Below, one piece after another: positions 35,509 through 44,811 of a stretch of 64,000 nucleotides of DNA (its first letter is position 1; every line of letters begins with the position of its first letter). A program made the position numbers and the translations under genes. The notes below the pieces were generated by a model. It had not been told where the DNA came from, ran no database searches, and was given only the letters and a program-made list of their open reading frames with translations. This DNA comes from CAYNUJ01 sp964573255. Its GTDB lineage: Bacteria; Bacteroidota; Ignavibacteria; Ignavibacteriales; Melioribacteraceae. The stretch covers positions 124,001 through 188,000 of the forward strand of contig CAZNJB010000001.1 in NCBI GenBank assembly GCA_964573255.1. The letters run 5' to 3'.

Positions 35509-36882
35509 TTATAAAGGTTCAAACCTGCAAGTAAAATGCCTCAACATCGGCGCTTCGTAGGTAATCTTATACCCTTTAAGTTTTTCCCGATTTTTATAAG
35601 TTTCAATTAATACTTCAGCAACATAATCGATATGGCTTTGAGTATAAACTCTTCTCGGAATTGCTAAGCGTACCAATTCCATCGGTGGAGAAATCAATTT
35701 ACCGGTGTCTTTATCATATTTGCCGAACATAACACTCCCTATTTCAACACCGCGAACACCACCTTCAAGATAAATTTCACAGACAATAGATTGACCGGGA
35801 TATTCGTGTGGCGGAATATGCGGAAGAAATCTCTTAGCATCAATATACACTGCGTGACCGCCAGGTGGTTCAATAATGGGAATACCTGCATTAAGTATTT
35901 TCTCGGCAAGATATTCTGTACTTCGTATCCTGTAATGCAAATAGTTTTCATCCAACACTTCTTCCAATCCTTGAGCAACCGCTTCTAAATCACGCCCGGC
36001 TAAACCACCGTAAGTAGGGAACCCTTCGGTTACTATCAAGAGATTCCTGCATTTAATAGCAAGTTCTTCATCGTTCATCGATAAGAATCCACCGATATTA
36101 ACAAGCGCATCTTTCTTTGCACTCATAGTCGCACCGTCTGCGTAAGAAAACATCTCTTGAGCAATCTCTAACACCGATTTGTCAGCATATCCCTTTTCTC
36201 TTGTTTTAATGAAATAAGCATTTTCTGCAAATCTGCACGCATCCAGAAAAAGAGGTATTTCATATTTATCACAAACAGCTCTCACATCTTTAATATTCTG
36301 CATAGATACTGGTTGACCTCCTCCGGAATTATTTGTAACGGTAATCATAACCAGAGGAATATTCTCTCTGCCAACCTGCTTGATAAATTTCTCCAATTTC
36401 TCAACGTCCATATCCCCTTTGAAATCTGCTCTAACCTCCGGCTGCTTACCAACCTCATTCAAAAGGTCAACCGCTTCGGCACCTGTAAATTCTACATTAG
36501 CTCGAGTTGTATCGAAGTGAGTGTTGTTCGGAATATATTTCCCTTTCTCACCGAGAACCGAAAAGAGAATTTTCTCCGCCGCTCTTCCTTGATGGGTAGG
36601 AATAATTACATTGTGACCGGTAATCTTTTTAACAACTGATTCAAAACGGTAAAAACTTTTTGAACCTGCATATGATTCATCACCATCCATAATTCCAGCC
36701 CATTGCTTGGCACTCATTGCACTGGTACCGCTATCGGTCAACAAGTCAATTATCACATCTTCGGCATGAACTAAAAACACATTATAACCTGCATTCTTCA
36801 ATATCCTTTCCCGTTCTTCCCTTGTAGTGAAGCGAATCGGTTCAACAGATTTGATTTTAAATGGTTCAATTATGGTTTTCAT
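35509..36882 (-). CDS. tnaA: Tryptophanase (TnaA)
   Basis: PLP-dependent beta-eliminating lyase, 457 residues, that splits tryptophan into indole, pyruvate and ammonia. Family features: LLTDSGTSAMSAKQWAG, PTHQGRAAE, the PLP lysine pair in ATMSAKKDALVNIGGF (Lys256/257), TEGFPTYGGLAGRDLEA and the C-terminal arginine strand GGVRGVEIGS. Tryptophanase and tyrosine phenol-lyase are close relatives. Two positions decide here: Asp in THFDTTR (Asp124), where phenol-lyase has Thr, and His449 in LRHFT near the end, where phenol-lyase has Phe. Both match tryptophanase. It stands alone, with no tnaB permease adjacent, and is divergent from the methyltransferase gene at 36980. Indole production would follow. 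Confidence 0.92.
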   Translation of the reverse strand: MKTIIEPFKIKSVEPIRFTTREERERILKNAGYNVFLVHAEDVIIDLLTDSGTSAMSAKQWAGIMDGDESYAGSKSFYRFESVVKKITGHNVIIPTHQGRAAEKILFSVLGEKGKYIPNNTHFDTTRANVEFTGAEAVDLLNEVGKQPEVRADFKGDMDVEKLEKFIKQVGRENIPLVMITVTNNSGGGQPVSMQNIKDVRAVCDKYEIPLFLDACRFAENAYFIKTREKGYADKSVLEIAQEMFSYADGATMSAKKDALVNIGGFLSMNDEELAIKCRNLLIVTEGFPTYGGLAGRDLEAVAQGLEEVLDENYLHYRIRSTEYLAEKILNAGIPIIEPPGGHAVYIDAKRFLPHIPPHEYPGQSIVCEIYLEGGVRGVEIGSVMFGKYDKDTGKLISPPMELVRLAIPRRVYTQSHIDYVAEVLIETYKNREKLKGYKITYEAPMLRHFTCRFEPL

Positions 36883-36979
36883 CTTTTCTCCGTTATATGA
36901 GATAAAAATCGTTGAGAATAAATTTTAATATACACTTAAATCTTTTAAATTTAACAGTTCAAAATATAAAAAGAAGCAT

Positions 36980-37609
36980 ATGAATATCGAAGAAATAAAA
37001 TCGAACCCTCTAGAACATCTCGACTACTTTACCGAATGGGGTAATTCTATTTGGAGAGAGAATGTTAAATATATTATTAAAGATGTAATCGGGCAGAATA
37101 ACTTTAAAGATAAAAAACTTCTCGACGTTGGTCCCCGTTACGGAAGGATGTCAGTACTATTTTCATTATTGGGATGCAATGTAACTGGAATCGATTTATT
37201 GGAAGAACCTTTAATAAAAGCAAGAGAAGAAGCAGCAAAATTTGGCGTAACACACAAAACAAAATTCATTCGTTATAATGGTGATCCCGATATTTTTGAG
37301 GATAACTCATTCGATATTATTTTCACAAAAAGTGTTTTGGTAATGGTGAGCGAACTTGATCCGTTTTTAAATAAATTAACAAAGAAATTAAAACCCAACG
37401 GAACGTTTGTATCTATTGAAAATGGCAGGGGTAATATTTTTATTCACTGGCTTAGGAATATCAGGCATAGAAGCTGGGATCATTCCCGAGCAAAATACTT
37501 CGATAAAAAAAGAATACAAATAATGAATAAATACATTGATTTAAAAGAAATAAAATATAATTCTATCCCTCCGGTTTATTTATTTATCGGTAAAAAGAAA
37601 TCTAATTAG
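36980..37609 (+). CDS. Class I SAM-dependent methyltransferase
   Basis: 209-residue Rossmann-fold methyltransferase. Seen in order: DKKLLDVGPRYGRMSVLFSLLGCNVTGIDLLEEPL (motif I with the acidic ribose-binding residue at the end of strand 2), EDNSFDIIFTKSVLVMVSELDPFLNKLTKKLKPNGTFVSIENGRGN (motif IV-VI). It resembles methyltransferase type 11/12 enzymes that act on small molecules or lipids. The N-terminal helix DYFTEWGNSIWRENVKYI is unlike UbiE. No substrate can be assigned. ATG 36980 is preceded by AAGAAG at a suitable distance. It is divergent from tryptophanase and convergent with the molybdoenzyme-desulfurase fusion, with a 29-base gap. Confidence 0.8.
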   Translation: MNIEEIKSNPLEHLDYFTEWGNSIWRENVKYIIKDVIGQNNFKDKKLLDVGPRYGRMSVLFSLLGCNVTGIDLLEEPLIKAREEAAKFGVTHKTKFIRYNGDPDIFEDNSFDIIFTKSVLVMVSELDPFLNKLTKKLKPNGTFVSIENGRGNIFIHWLRNIRHRSWDHSRAKYFDKKRIQIMNKYIDLKEIKYNSIPPVYLFIGKKKSN

Positions 37610-37638
37610 AATAGTTTTATACATATTCTTTTAATCAA

Positions 37639-40600
37639 TTACTTACAAGCTAAGAATCTAACCGTAGTTTCCATTTCCTTTATAACATTTTTAAGAACCT
37701 TAACGGTAAAATCAATTTCCTCTTCGGTATTAAAATGTGAAAGCGAAAAGCGTACTGCACAATGGGCATCTTCTTCACTTTTACCCATAGCAATTAATAC
37801 ATGTGTGGGTGCGGGAGAACCGGATTTACAAGCCGATCCGGACGAAAGAGCCACACCATGTTGATCCATAGCTATTACTAAAGATTCTCCTCTTATACCG
37901 GGTAATGTAAAATTTGATGTATTGGGCAATCTTTTTTCGGGATGTCCGTTTAACACTGCGTTTGGAATAACCGAAAGTATTCCCTCTTCCAGCTTATTTC
38001 TCAATCTTATTAGCGAGTCGGATTTATTTATAAGATTTACAGCGAGTTCGGCAGCTTTACCTAAGGCTACAATAGATTGAACATTATGCGTACCTCCACG
38101 CAAACCCGATTCCTGTTTTCCACCGTGAATTACTGGTTCTAATTCAATACCTTTTCTTTTGTATAGAACGCCTATGCCTTTCGGTGCATGAAATTTATGT
38201 CCCGATATACTAAGTAAATCAACATTCCAATCTTCAACATCTATCTTAATTTTTCCCGCAGCTTGAACTGCATCAGTATGAAAAATAACTCCGTGCTTAT
38301 GAGCAATTTCACAAAGTTCTTTTATCGGTTGCAATGTTCCCGTTTCGTTATTTGCCGCCATTATAGAAACTAAAATAGTATCATCTCTAATCGCTTCTTC
38401 CAGTGCTTCGACAGAAATAATACCATACTTATCGACTGGCAAGTAAGTAATATCAAAACCTATTCTCTCCAAAAATTTACAAGTATTTAATACAGCCGGA
38501 TGCTCCAAAGAGCTTGTTATTATGTGCTTCCCCTTATAATGCTTTGAAAATGCAATGCCCTTAATTGCAAGGTTATCCGACTCAGAACCTCCGCCGGTAA
38601 ATATTATTCTATTCGGACGAGCATTTAATAATTCGGCAATTTTTCTTCTAGCTGTTTTTATAGCTTCAGATGCTGATACACCGTAGCTATGAATACTCGA
38701 AGGATTTCCGTATTGCTCGGAAAAGAATGGCTCCATTACTTTTCGAACTTCATCCGCAACGGAAGTAGTAGCGTTATTATCCAAATATACTCTCATATAT
38801 TCTTGTTTTTTGTTCTTAACAGAATTTGGTTTTACTACCTCTTTACTTTTAATTTTAAATGGTCTATCAATCTTTTCTAATCCGTTTTCTACTTTAACTA
38901 CTTGGCACAATAAAGCTTTATAGACCGGGAATCCGGAAATTTCATCGTAATTATTTGCGTCCGTAAGTTCATTAACATTCCATTCGCGCCAAGCTTGCGG
39001 TCCTTTAGGAACTCCGCCGCCCATACTGCAATCAACATTTCCACGCATAATATCCTCTGTAATTTTTGCACGGAATTTAACTGCTCCCCGCAAAGTGCGC
39101 ACTTCTACTAAATCACCATCTTTAATATTCCGTTCTTCAGCGTCATAAATATTCATCTCAACAAATGGTTCGGGATTTTCTTGGTACAGACCTTTTATAT
39201 TATGATGCTGGGACCTGAAATCGGTTTGAGGACGTGCACCTGAATTAAAAACCAGAGGATAATCTTTAACTAATGCAGGATTTGCAATGGGACCTTCTTT
39301 TACTTCGGTATATTTAGGCAATGGTTCATAACCATATTCCTCAAGAGTTGAAGACCAAATTTCAAACTTTCCGGACGGAGTTTCGAAACCTGGAGCTCCA
39401 TCTTTTCTTAATTTACCTTTCTCCCATTTTTTATATTCCATAACGGGGGTATCGATTTTTACCCATCCACCGGCAGCTTTTATTTCTTCCAAAGTAAATC
39501 CGGAACCTTTTAGTGCATAGCGTATCAATTCCTCCTCAGTTTGGGGATAAATATCTCCGTAACCCAAACGATTTGCCAATTCAACCATTATTAAATAATC
39601 ATTCCGAGCTTCGCCTATTGGTTCTATTAATTTTTCTCTTAAACGGAATATAGGACCATAAGTCATATACGAATTAATCTCGAACATTGTTGTAGCTGGT
39701 AAAACCACATCTGCATAAGCCGCATCTGCAGTAAGTTGCCTGTCAATGCTAACCACAAAATCGAGTTTCGAAAGTACTTTACGCCATAATGAGGTTTGAG
39801 GCCAAGAAGTTAAAATCGACCCGCCGTGAATGAGCAGTCCTCTTATTTTATACGGATCGGCATTAATAACCGAATCAATCAAACCAATCGCATGCGATTC
39901 CCCCCTATAATTACTATAAATAGGAAAACGATTACGCGCTACCGCTAAATTGAGATTGGGGTTGGATTGGTTACAACTTCTATTAATCGAAAAATTTGAA
40001 TTTAACATTGCCAACCCAATACCGCCGGGAACATCCAATTGACCGGCAAGAGCAAAAAGAGTAAAAACAGCTCTTATAGCCTGAACGCCGGTATTTGAAT
40101 ACTCCAAACCTGTATACATTACCGGAGCAGCGCCTTTGGCATCGTAAACTTCTCCGGCTAATTTTCTAATCCTGTCAACTTTTACACCTGTAATTTTCTC
40201 CGCTACTTCCGGAGTAAAATGTTGAGTATAAGTTTTAAATTCGTCAAATCCCGAACACCAATTTTCGGCAAAATCTTCATCGTACATTTCTTCTTCTATC
40301 ATCACCTGTATCAGACTCAAAGCAAGTGCTCCGTCAGTACCGGAACGAATAGGAATCCATTCAGCTCCGGTTTTATAAACTGTTTCTGTCTTTCTTGGAT
40401 CAATTACAATGATTTTTGCTCCTCTTCCGGCTGCGTTTTCTAATCTATACATATCCAATGGGGGTGAATCGGTAGCGGGATTTGTACCCCAAACAATTAT
40501 TAATTCCGCATTCTCAATATCAGTAAACATATTGATTAACATTCTTCCCATTGTTATATGCGGAGCTATCATTGCAAAGGAAACGTAACATAGAGCACCA

Positions 40601-41034
40601 ACGCCCATAGTATTGGGCGAACCAAAGGGGAATAATATATTGGAAGCAGAAGAAACTGCCGCTTCTTTTGGTTGAAACATATCACATAAAGACATTTCGA
40701 ATGCGCCTCTACCGGTATATATCGAAACGGCTTCTGGTCCGGATTCTTCTTTTATTTTGTTCAAATTTTCAACTATAATTTCATAAGCCTCATCCCAGCT
40801 AATCCTCTCAAAATCATAGTTCCCTTTATCCCCTTTTCGCTTCATAGGATATTTTAATCTATCTTCACTATAAATTATTTCGTGAGCGTGTTCACCCCTT
40901 CGGCAAACCATACCGAGCGGATGCCCCTCTTCGGGACGAATTTCCATCAATATGCCTTCTTCAATTCGTGCTTCTATCCAGCACCCGGCAGGACATATAC
41001 CGCAGATGCCTTTAGTCCATCCGTTATTATTCAT
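37639..41034 (-). CDS. Molybdopterin oxidoreductase fused to NifS/IscS-type cysteine desulfurase
   Basis: 1131-residue fusion. Residues 1-726 form a DMSO-reductase-superfamily catalytic subunit: [4Fe-4S] ligands Cys11, Cys14, Cys18 and Cys44 (CGICPAGC..CRRG), SWDEAYEII, FGSPN followed by GALCY with Cys149 at the Mo-ligand position, then IDPRKTET and VVLPATTMFE. There is no Tat signal, so it is cytoplasmic. A lysine-rich linker (727-746) joins a complete class V desulfurase from Met747: RVYLDNNATTS, GGGSESDNLA, SGHKFHAPKG (PLP lysine) and the catalytic-cysteine loop SSGSACKSGSPAPTH. DMSO-family enzymes such as formate dehydrogenase need a sulfido ligand delivered from IscS, so in-cis sulfuration is plausible but inferred. 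No Shine-Dalgarno is evident before Met747. Substrate unknown (polysulfide-, thiosulfate- or formate-like). It follows DoxX by 15 bases. Confidence 0.9.
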   Translation of the reverse strand: MNNNGWTKGICGICPAGCWIEARIEEGILMEIRPEEGHPLGMVCRRGEHAHEIIYSEDRLKYPMKRKGDKGNYDFERISWDEAYEIIVENLNKIKEESGPEAVSIYTGRGAFEMSLCDMFQPKEAAVSSASNILFPFGSPNTMGVGALCYVSFAMIAPHITMGRMLINMFTDIENAELIIVWGTNPATDSPPLDMYRLENAAGRGAKIIVIDPRKTETVYKTGAEWIPIRSGTDGALALSLIQVMIEEEMYDEDFAENWCSGFDEFKTYTQHFTPEVAEKITGVKVDRIRKLAGEVYDAKGAAPVMYTGLEYSNTGVQAIRAVFTLFALAGQLDVPGGIGLAMLNSNFSINRSCNQSNPNLNLAVARNRFPIYSNYRGESHAIGLIDSVINADPYKIRGLLIHGGSILTSWPQTSLWRKVLSKLDFVVSIDRQLTADAAYADVVLPATTMFEINSYMTYGPIFRLREKLIEPIGEARNDYLIMVELANRLGYGDIYPQTEEELIRYALKGSGFTLEEIKAAGGWVKIDTPVMEYKKWEKGKLRKDGAPGFETPSGKFEIWSSTLEEYGYEPLPKYTEVKEGPIANPALVKDYPLVFNSGARPQTDFRSQHHNIKGLYQENPEPFVEMNIYDAEERNIKDGDLVEVRTLRGAVKFRAKITEDIMRGNVDCSMGGGVPKGPQAWREWNVNELTDANNYDEISGFPVYKALLCQVVKVENGLEKIDRPFKIKSKEVVKPNSVKNKKQEYMRVYLDNNATTSVADEVRKVMEPFFSEQYGNPSSIHSYGVSASEAIKTARRKIAELLNARPNRIIFTGGGSESDNLAIKGIAFSKHYKGKHIITSSLEHPAVLNTCKFLERIGFDITYLPVDKYGIISVEALEEAIRDDTILVSIMAANNETGTLQPIKELCEIAHKHGVIFHTDAVQAAGKIKIDVEDWNVDLLSISGHKFHAPKGIGVLYKRKGIELEPVIHGGKQESGLRGGTHNVQSIVALGKAAELAVNLINKSDSLIRLRNKLEEGILSVIPNAVLNGHPEKRLPNTSNFTLPGIRGESLVIAMDQHGVALSSGSACKSGSPAPTHVLIAMGKSEEDAHCAVRFSLSHFNTEEEIDFTVKVLKNVIKEMETTVRFLACK

Positions 41035-41049
41035 AATTTATCTTATTTG

Positions 41050-41457
41050 TTAGATTGTAATGGCGTAACTTCCCGCACCGTAAACCATAAGAATTAACGC
41101 TATACACAACAGTAAAAAATCGTACGACCAATCGGTAAAAGGTTTATCGGTTTTTGTAACTTTCCATATTGTTCCTACGAGCATATGAATTGCAAAAGCA
41201 GCGGCTATAATAGAGGTAAACAATCCGAAAACTAATAACAAACTACCGAAAGTCTCCAGAAACGCTACCGGTGAACCGAATAACCAGTCGGGTTTAAATC
41301 CCATGCTTTCAAATTCTTTTGCATTTTGTTTGAGGTCTTTAATCTTTGTCCTGCCATAATAAATAAATACAATTCCCAAAAATATTCTTACGGAGAGCAA
41401 AATTAAGTCGGGATAATTTGAGAGGAGATTGAGAGAATTTAATGATTGAAGGTTCAT
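41050..41457 (-). CDS. DoxX-family membrane protein
   Basis: 135 residues with four hydrophobic segments: residues 13-33 (DLILLSVRIFLGIVFIYYG), 64-83 (FLETFGSLLLVFGLFTSII), 83-95 and 110-131 (YDFLLLCIALILMVYGAG). The first TM region followed by GRTKI and the second by GLFT are typical of DoxX proteins. The family is named after DoxD/DoxA of thiosulfate:quinone oxidoreductase, though many members have no known role. It is the first gene of a two-gene unit with the molybdoenzyme-desulfurase fusion (15-base gap). That pairing hints at sulfur or redox chemistry, but the sequence gives no direct proof. Confidence 0.8.
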   Translation of the reverse strand: MNLQSLNSLNLLSNYPDLILLSVRIFLGIVFIYYGRTKIKDLKQNAKEFESMGFKPDWLFGSPVAFLETFGSLLLVFGLFTSIIAAAFAIHMLVGTIWKVTKTDKPFTDWSYDFLLLCIALILMVYGAGSYAITI

Positions 41458-41675
41458 AGAAACCTCGCTCGTATGGTTATAAAATATTAACTCCAGTCAA
41501 ACATAATAATAACCGAATAAATAATAAAATTATTTCCGGCTACATTTAATTAATTGATTTGATCAGAAGAGAAGCTAAAAGAGGAAAAATTTAATTTTGA
41601 TGTTTGAATAATATCAATTATTAAAGTGAAAATGCAGGCAGAAAACAGAATTGATATTTCAGAAGGTTTGTAAAA

Positions 41676-41701
41676 AGAGCGCTGTTTATTAACAGCGCTC
41701 T
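41676..41701 (-). terminator. Intrinsic terminator after clpX
   Basis: AGAGCGCTGTT-TATT-AACAGCGCTCT is a perfect 11-bp stem with a 4-base loop, 9 bases past the clpX stop on the minus strand, followed by TTTTTA. The remaining gap (41458-41675) upstream of doxX shows nothing else I can name. Confidence 0.85.
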
Positions 41702-41710
41702 AAAATTTAA

Positions 41711-42961
41711 TTATGCAGATTTTCTATCCGCTTCAATGAAAATCGGTTTCGCTCCTTTTTCGACGGTATCTTTTGTAATCAAACATTTTTCAACGTTTTC
41801 TAATTCGGGCAGCTCATACATTACTTCCAGTAAAATACCTTCAACAATAGAACGAAGCGCTCTGGCGCCGGTCTTTCTTTCCATTGCTTTTTTAACAATT
41901 GCATCTAGTGCTAATGGATCGAATTCGAGTTCAACGCCTTCCATCATAAACAATTTTTTAAATTGTTTAATTATAGCATTCTTCGGCTGAGTTAAAATAT
42001 TTTTTAACGCTTCTTCGCTTAGATGATGTAAAGGAGCAACAATCGGAATTCTTCCGACTAACTCCGGTATCAATCCGTACTTAACCAAATCTTCCGGTTG
42101 AACCAATTGAATCAAATCTTCTTCCTCAACTACAGTTTTCTCTACTTCGTTGCCAAAACCAATTACGTTTTGATTAATTCGTTTTGCAATAATCGGTTCA
42201 ATTCCGTCGAAAGCTCCGCCACAAATGAATAAAATATTTTTAGTATTTATGTTTATCAAACTCTGCTCCGGATGTTTCCTTCCGCCTCTCGGTGGAACTC
42301 CGGCTACTGTTCCTTCCAAAATCTTAAGCAATGCTTGCTGAACACCTTCACCGGAAACATCCCGAGTAATTGAAGTGCTTTCGCTCTTTCTTGCAATCTT
42401 ATCTATTTCATCTATATAAACTATTCCGCGTTGAGCGCGTTCTAAATTATAATCCGCAGCTTGTAATAATCGCACAAGAACCGTTTCTACATCATCTCCT
42501 ACATAACCTGCTTCGGTTAATGTAGTAGCATCTGCAATGGCAAACGGAACATCAAGAATTTTTGCCAAAGTTTGTGCAATTAGAGTTTTACCCACACCTG
42601 TTGAACCTATCAACAAAATATTACTCTTTTCAATTTCAACATCATCCATTTCGAAAAATGAATCGGTAGAATTAACTCTTTTATAATGATTATAAACTGC
42701 AACTGAAAGGACTCTCTTGGCAGCTTCCTGACCGATTACATGTTCATCCAAACTCTTTTTTATCATCGCCGGGGTAAAACCCTCCGGACGGTAATTGTTT
42801 GAATTGAAAGCTGCAAGGTTATTCTTTAAAATGTCGAAACTAGTACGAATACAAACATCACATATATAAACATCGGGTCCAGCAACCATACTTGTCACTT
42901 CGTTCCCTTTTCTTCCACAAAAAGAGCACGTAATGTTTTCGTCGTTATATTGATTACTCAT
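41711..42961 (-). CDS. clpX: ClpX, ATP-dependent unfoldase subunit of ClpXP
   Basis: 416-residue AAA+ unfoldase that recognises tagged proteins and feeds them to ClpP. The N-terminal zinc-binding domain shows Cys12, Cys15, Cys34 and Cys37 (TCSFCGRKG..YICDVC). The AAA+ core has Walker A GSTGVGKT, Walker B IVYIDEID, the pore-loop region TEAGYVGDDVE, a sensor region and GLIPELVGRIP with the arginine finger. Ends with the C-terminal D2-like domain RKTGARALRSIVEGILLEVMYELP. All motifs intact, usual length. ClpP is not in this window. Its start lies 8 bases after the TPR gene stop, so it belongs to the trm112-glcD-TPR-clpX transcription unit. Confidence 0.97.
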   Translation of the reverse strand: MSNQYNDENITCSFCGRKGNEVTSMVAGPDVYICDVCIRTSFDILKNNLAAFNSNNYRPEGFTPAMIKKSLDEHVIGQEAAKRVLSVAVYNHYKRVNSTDSFFEMDDVEIEKSNILLIGSTGVGKTLIAQTLAKILDVPFAIADATTLTEAGYVGDDVETVLVRLLQAADYNLERAQRGIVYIDEIDKIARKSESTSITRDVSGEGVQQALLKILEGTVAGVPPRGGRKHPEQSLININTKNILFICGGAFDGIEPIIAKRINQNVIGFGNEVEKTVVEEEDLIQLVQPEDLVKYGLIPELVGRIPIVAPLHHLSEEALKNILTQPKNAIIKQFKKLFMMEGVELEFDPLALDAIVKKAMERKTGARALRSIVEGILLEVMYELPELENVEKCLITKDTVEKGAKPIFIEADRKSA

Positions 42962-42969
42962 TCTCTTCC

Positions 42970-44811
42970 TTATAATTGTAATGAATTAATGAAATCTCGA
43001 GCTTTGTCAAGATATAATGAGTTCGGGAAATTTTCAAGTAATTTCTGATATTGCTCGATCGCCTTATTACTATCTTTAACACCAAATTGATAAATTTTAC
43101 CTAGCAAAAATAGTGATTTATCCTTTACTAAAGAAGGTTTTTCATCTTGAACCAGTTCGTTGAGCAAATTTACTGCATCAGCTATTTTATGCTTAGCCAA
43201 TAATATTACTGCTAAATTATATTTAGCGTAACTATTCCATATCAATAAATTCTCTTTTTTGCTTAAACCGGAAAGAATTTGTGCAGCACTATCGAGCTGG
43301 TTCAGAGAAATGAACATATCCGCTTTAGCAAATTTTAATAGAGTTAGTGAGTCCTGCCTTAAAATTGTAATCATCATCGATAATTGCAAGGCATCGTTCG
43401 CATTATCGTCACTTAAATTTTTAGATATTTCCGACAGACCTGCAATGGCATCAGCAAAATTCCCCCTCCAAAAGTAAATTTTGCTTAAATCAAATTGTGC
43501 CGAACTCTTCAGATTTTTATCGGCTCTTGGTTCTTTAATAATCCCTTTGAATTCACGTTCGGCTTTTTCAAATTCCTTCCTTTCAATAAACTCCCTGCCA
43601 AGCTCGTATTTGCATTTATAAGCATATGATGAGAGCGGATATTTCTTAAAACAATTTATGAAATAAAAGGAAGATGAATCATAATCACTCAAATAATTCT
43701 TATAAATTAATCCAATTCTAAAATATATCTCCGCAATATTTTCCGGGTTGGAATAATACCGGAGTAATTCCCGGTAGGATTCGATTATCCTTGAAAAATC
43801 CTGTTTGTTGTAATTTTGTTTTTGTACGAGTGGTTTCCAGTTCTCAGGTGAGTTTCGGTAAGATAAAACCGTCTTTTTTTCTAAAGTTTTTGCGTAACCT
43901 AATTTCACATTTGGAATTATAGGAGAATCTGGGAAGTGTTCTAAAATAAATTCGTATGCTTTTAGAGCGATATCGGTAATATTTTCTGAATAGACGGTCT
44001 GGGCAAAACCATACATCCGGGTTCCGTTTCCGTCAAATTCCAATTCCAGTTTTTTATTTATTTCGAAAGCTTTTTCAAATTCATTTGTTTGAATATAAAT
44101 TAATGCAAGTAATCCCAGGAATTCCCTGTTACCCGTTTCTTCAAAATAATTGTTTACTACCTTCACTGCCGTTTCGGCAGCACCGTGGTTCCCAAGAATT
44201 TGTATCAGCCTGCTCTTCACCAACGCCAAATGCTGGGGATGGGAAATCAACAAAGAACAATATTCATTAACTGCTTCTTCGTACTTCATTGTAACCGTAT
44301 ACAAATTTGCCAAGTCGAAGAGAAACATTTCCGTATCGGCATATTTTTCTTTTGCTCTTTTTATAATCTCGGCAGCTTTGTCGAAAGCACGCATCTCTAT
44401 GGCTGCGTTTGCAACAATTCTATAACTAACCTGATTTACATTTACTATTTGTAATGCTTCATCCCAGATGCTGAATGCTTTTTCATAATCTCCTTTTGTG
44501 TAATAAGTTTTTCCAATCAGTGCATAAAGATTAGTATCATTCGGATTCTGTTTAACCCTATCACTCAATAATTTAATCGATGAATCATAGTCTTTAATAG
44601 AAATAAATGCATTATTTAATGCCATTATATATTTATAATTCCAAGGTTGGGTTTTTAGAAGGTCTTTGTAAATTTCAATCGCTTGGTCATATTTATGAGC
44701 CTTTTCGTAACTCTTTGCTAAACGAAAACGGTTCTCGAGGAATTGATTGTTATTCTGTGCATTCAGAACAAACGCAATCATCAAAAACAATATTGTCAGT
44801 AGTTTCTTCAA
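42970..44811 (-). CDS. Secreted tetratricopeptide (TPR) repeat protein
   Basis: 613 residues with an N-terminal signal peptide (1-18, ending VLNAQ), so exported. The body is nearly all TPR-like helical pairs: recognisable copies include RLAKSYEKAHKYDQAIEIYKDLLK (about 32-55), NPNDTNLYALIGKTYYTKGDYEKAFSIW (89-116), LANLYTVTMKYEEAVNEYCSLL (about 168-189), YELGREFIERKEFEKAEREFKGI and, at the C-terminus, LLGKIYQFGVKDSNKAIEQYQKLLENFPNS. Such proteins scaffold protein-protein interactions in the periplasm or at the outer membrane. No enzymatic motif is visible. It overlaps the preceding glcD stop region by 4 bases and is followed by clpX after 8 bases. Role unknown. Confidence 0.85.
   Translation of the reverse strand: MKKLLTILFLMIAFVLNAQNNNQFLENRFRLAKSYEKAHKYDQAIEIYKDLLKTQPWNYKYIMALNNAFISIKDYDSSIKLLSDRVKQNPNDTNLYALIGKTYYTKGDYEKAFSIWDEALQIVNVNQVSYRIVANAAIEMRAFDKAAEIIKRAKEKYADTEMFLFDLANLYTVTMKYEEAVNEYCSLLISHPQHLALVKSRLIQILGNHGAAETAVKVVNNYFEETGNREFLGLLALIYIQTNEFEKAFEINKKLELEFDGNGTRMYGFAQTVYSENITDIALKAYEFILEHFPDSPIIPNVKLGYAKTLEKKTVLSYRNSPENWKPLVQKQNYNKQDFSRIIESYRELLRYYSNPENIAEIYFRIGLIYKNYLSDYDSSSFYFINCFKKYPLSSYAYKCKYELGREFIERKEFEKAEREFKGIIKEPRADKNLKSSAQFDLSKIYFWRGNFADAIAGLSEISKNLSDDNANDALQLSMMITILRQDSLTLLKFAKADMFISLNQLDSAAQILSGLSKKENLLIWNSYAKYNLAVILLAKHKIADAVNLLNELVQDEKPSLVKDKSLFLLGKIYQFGVKDSNKAIEQYQKLLENFPNSLYLDKARDFINSLQL

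Noticed and set aside
35509..36882. Tyrosine phenol-lyase as the product
   Set aside because: Asp in FDTT and His in LRHFT match tryptophanase; phenol-lyase has Thr and Phe at those positions.
37639..38796. A separate nifS gene starting at Met747 of the fusion
   Set aside because: The frame is open through the junction, no good Shine-Dalgarno precedes the ATG at 38796 and the linker is lysine-rich without a stop. Kept as one gene, though internal initiation cannot be excluded.
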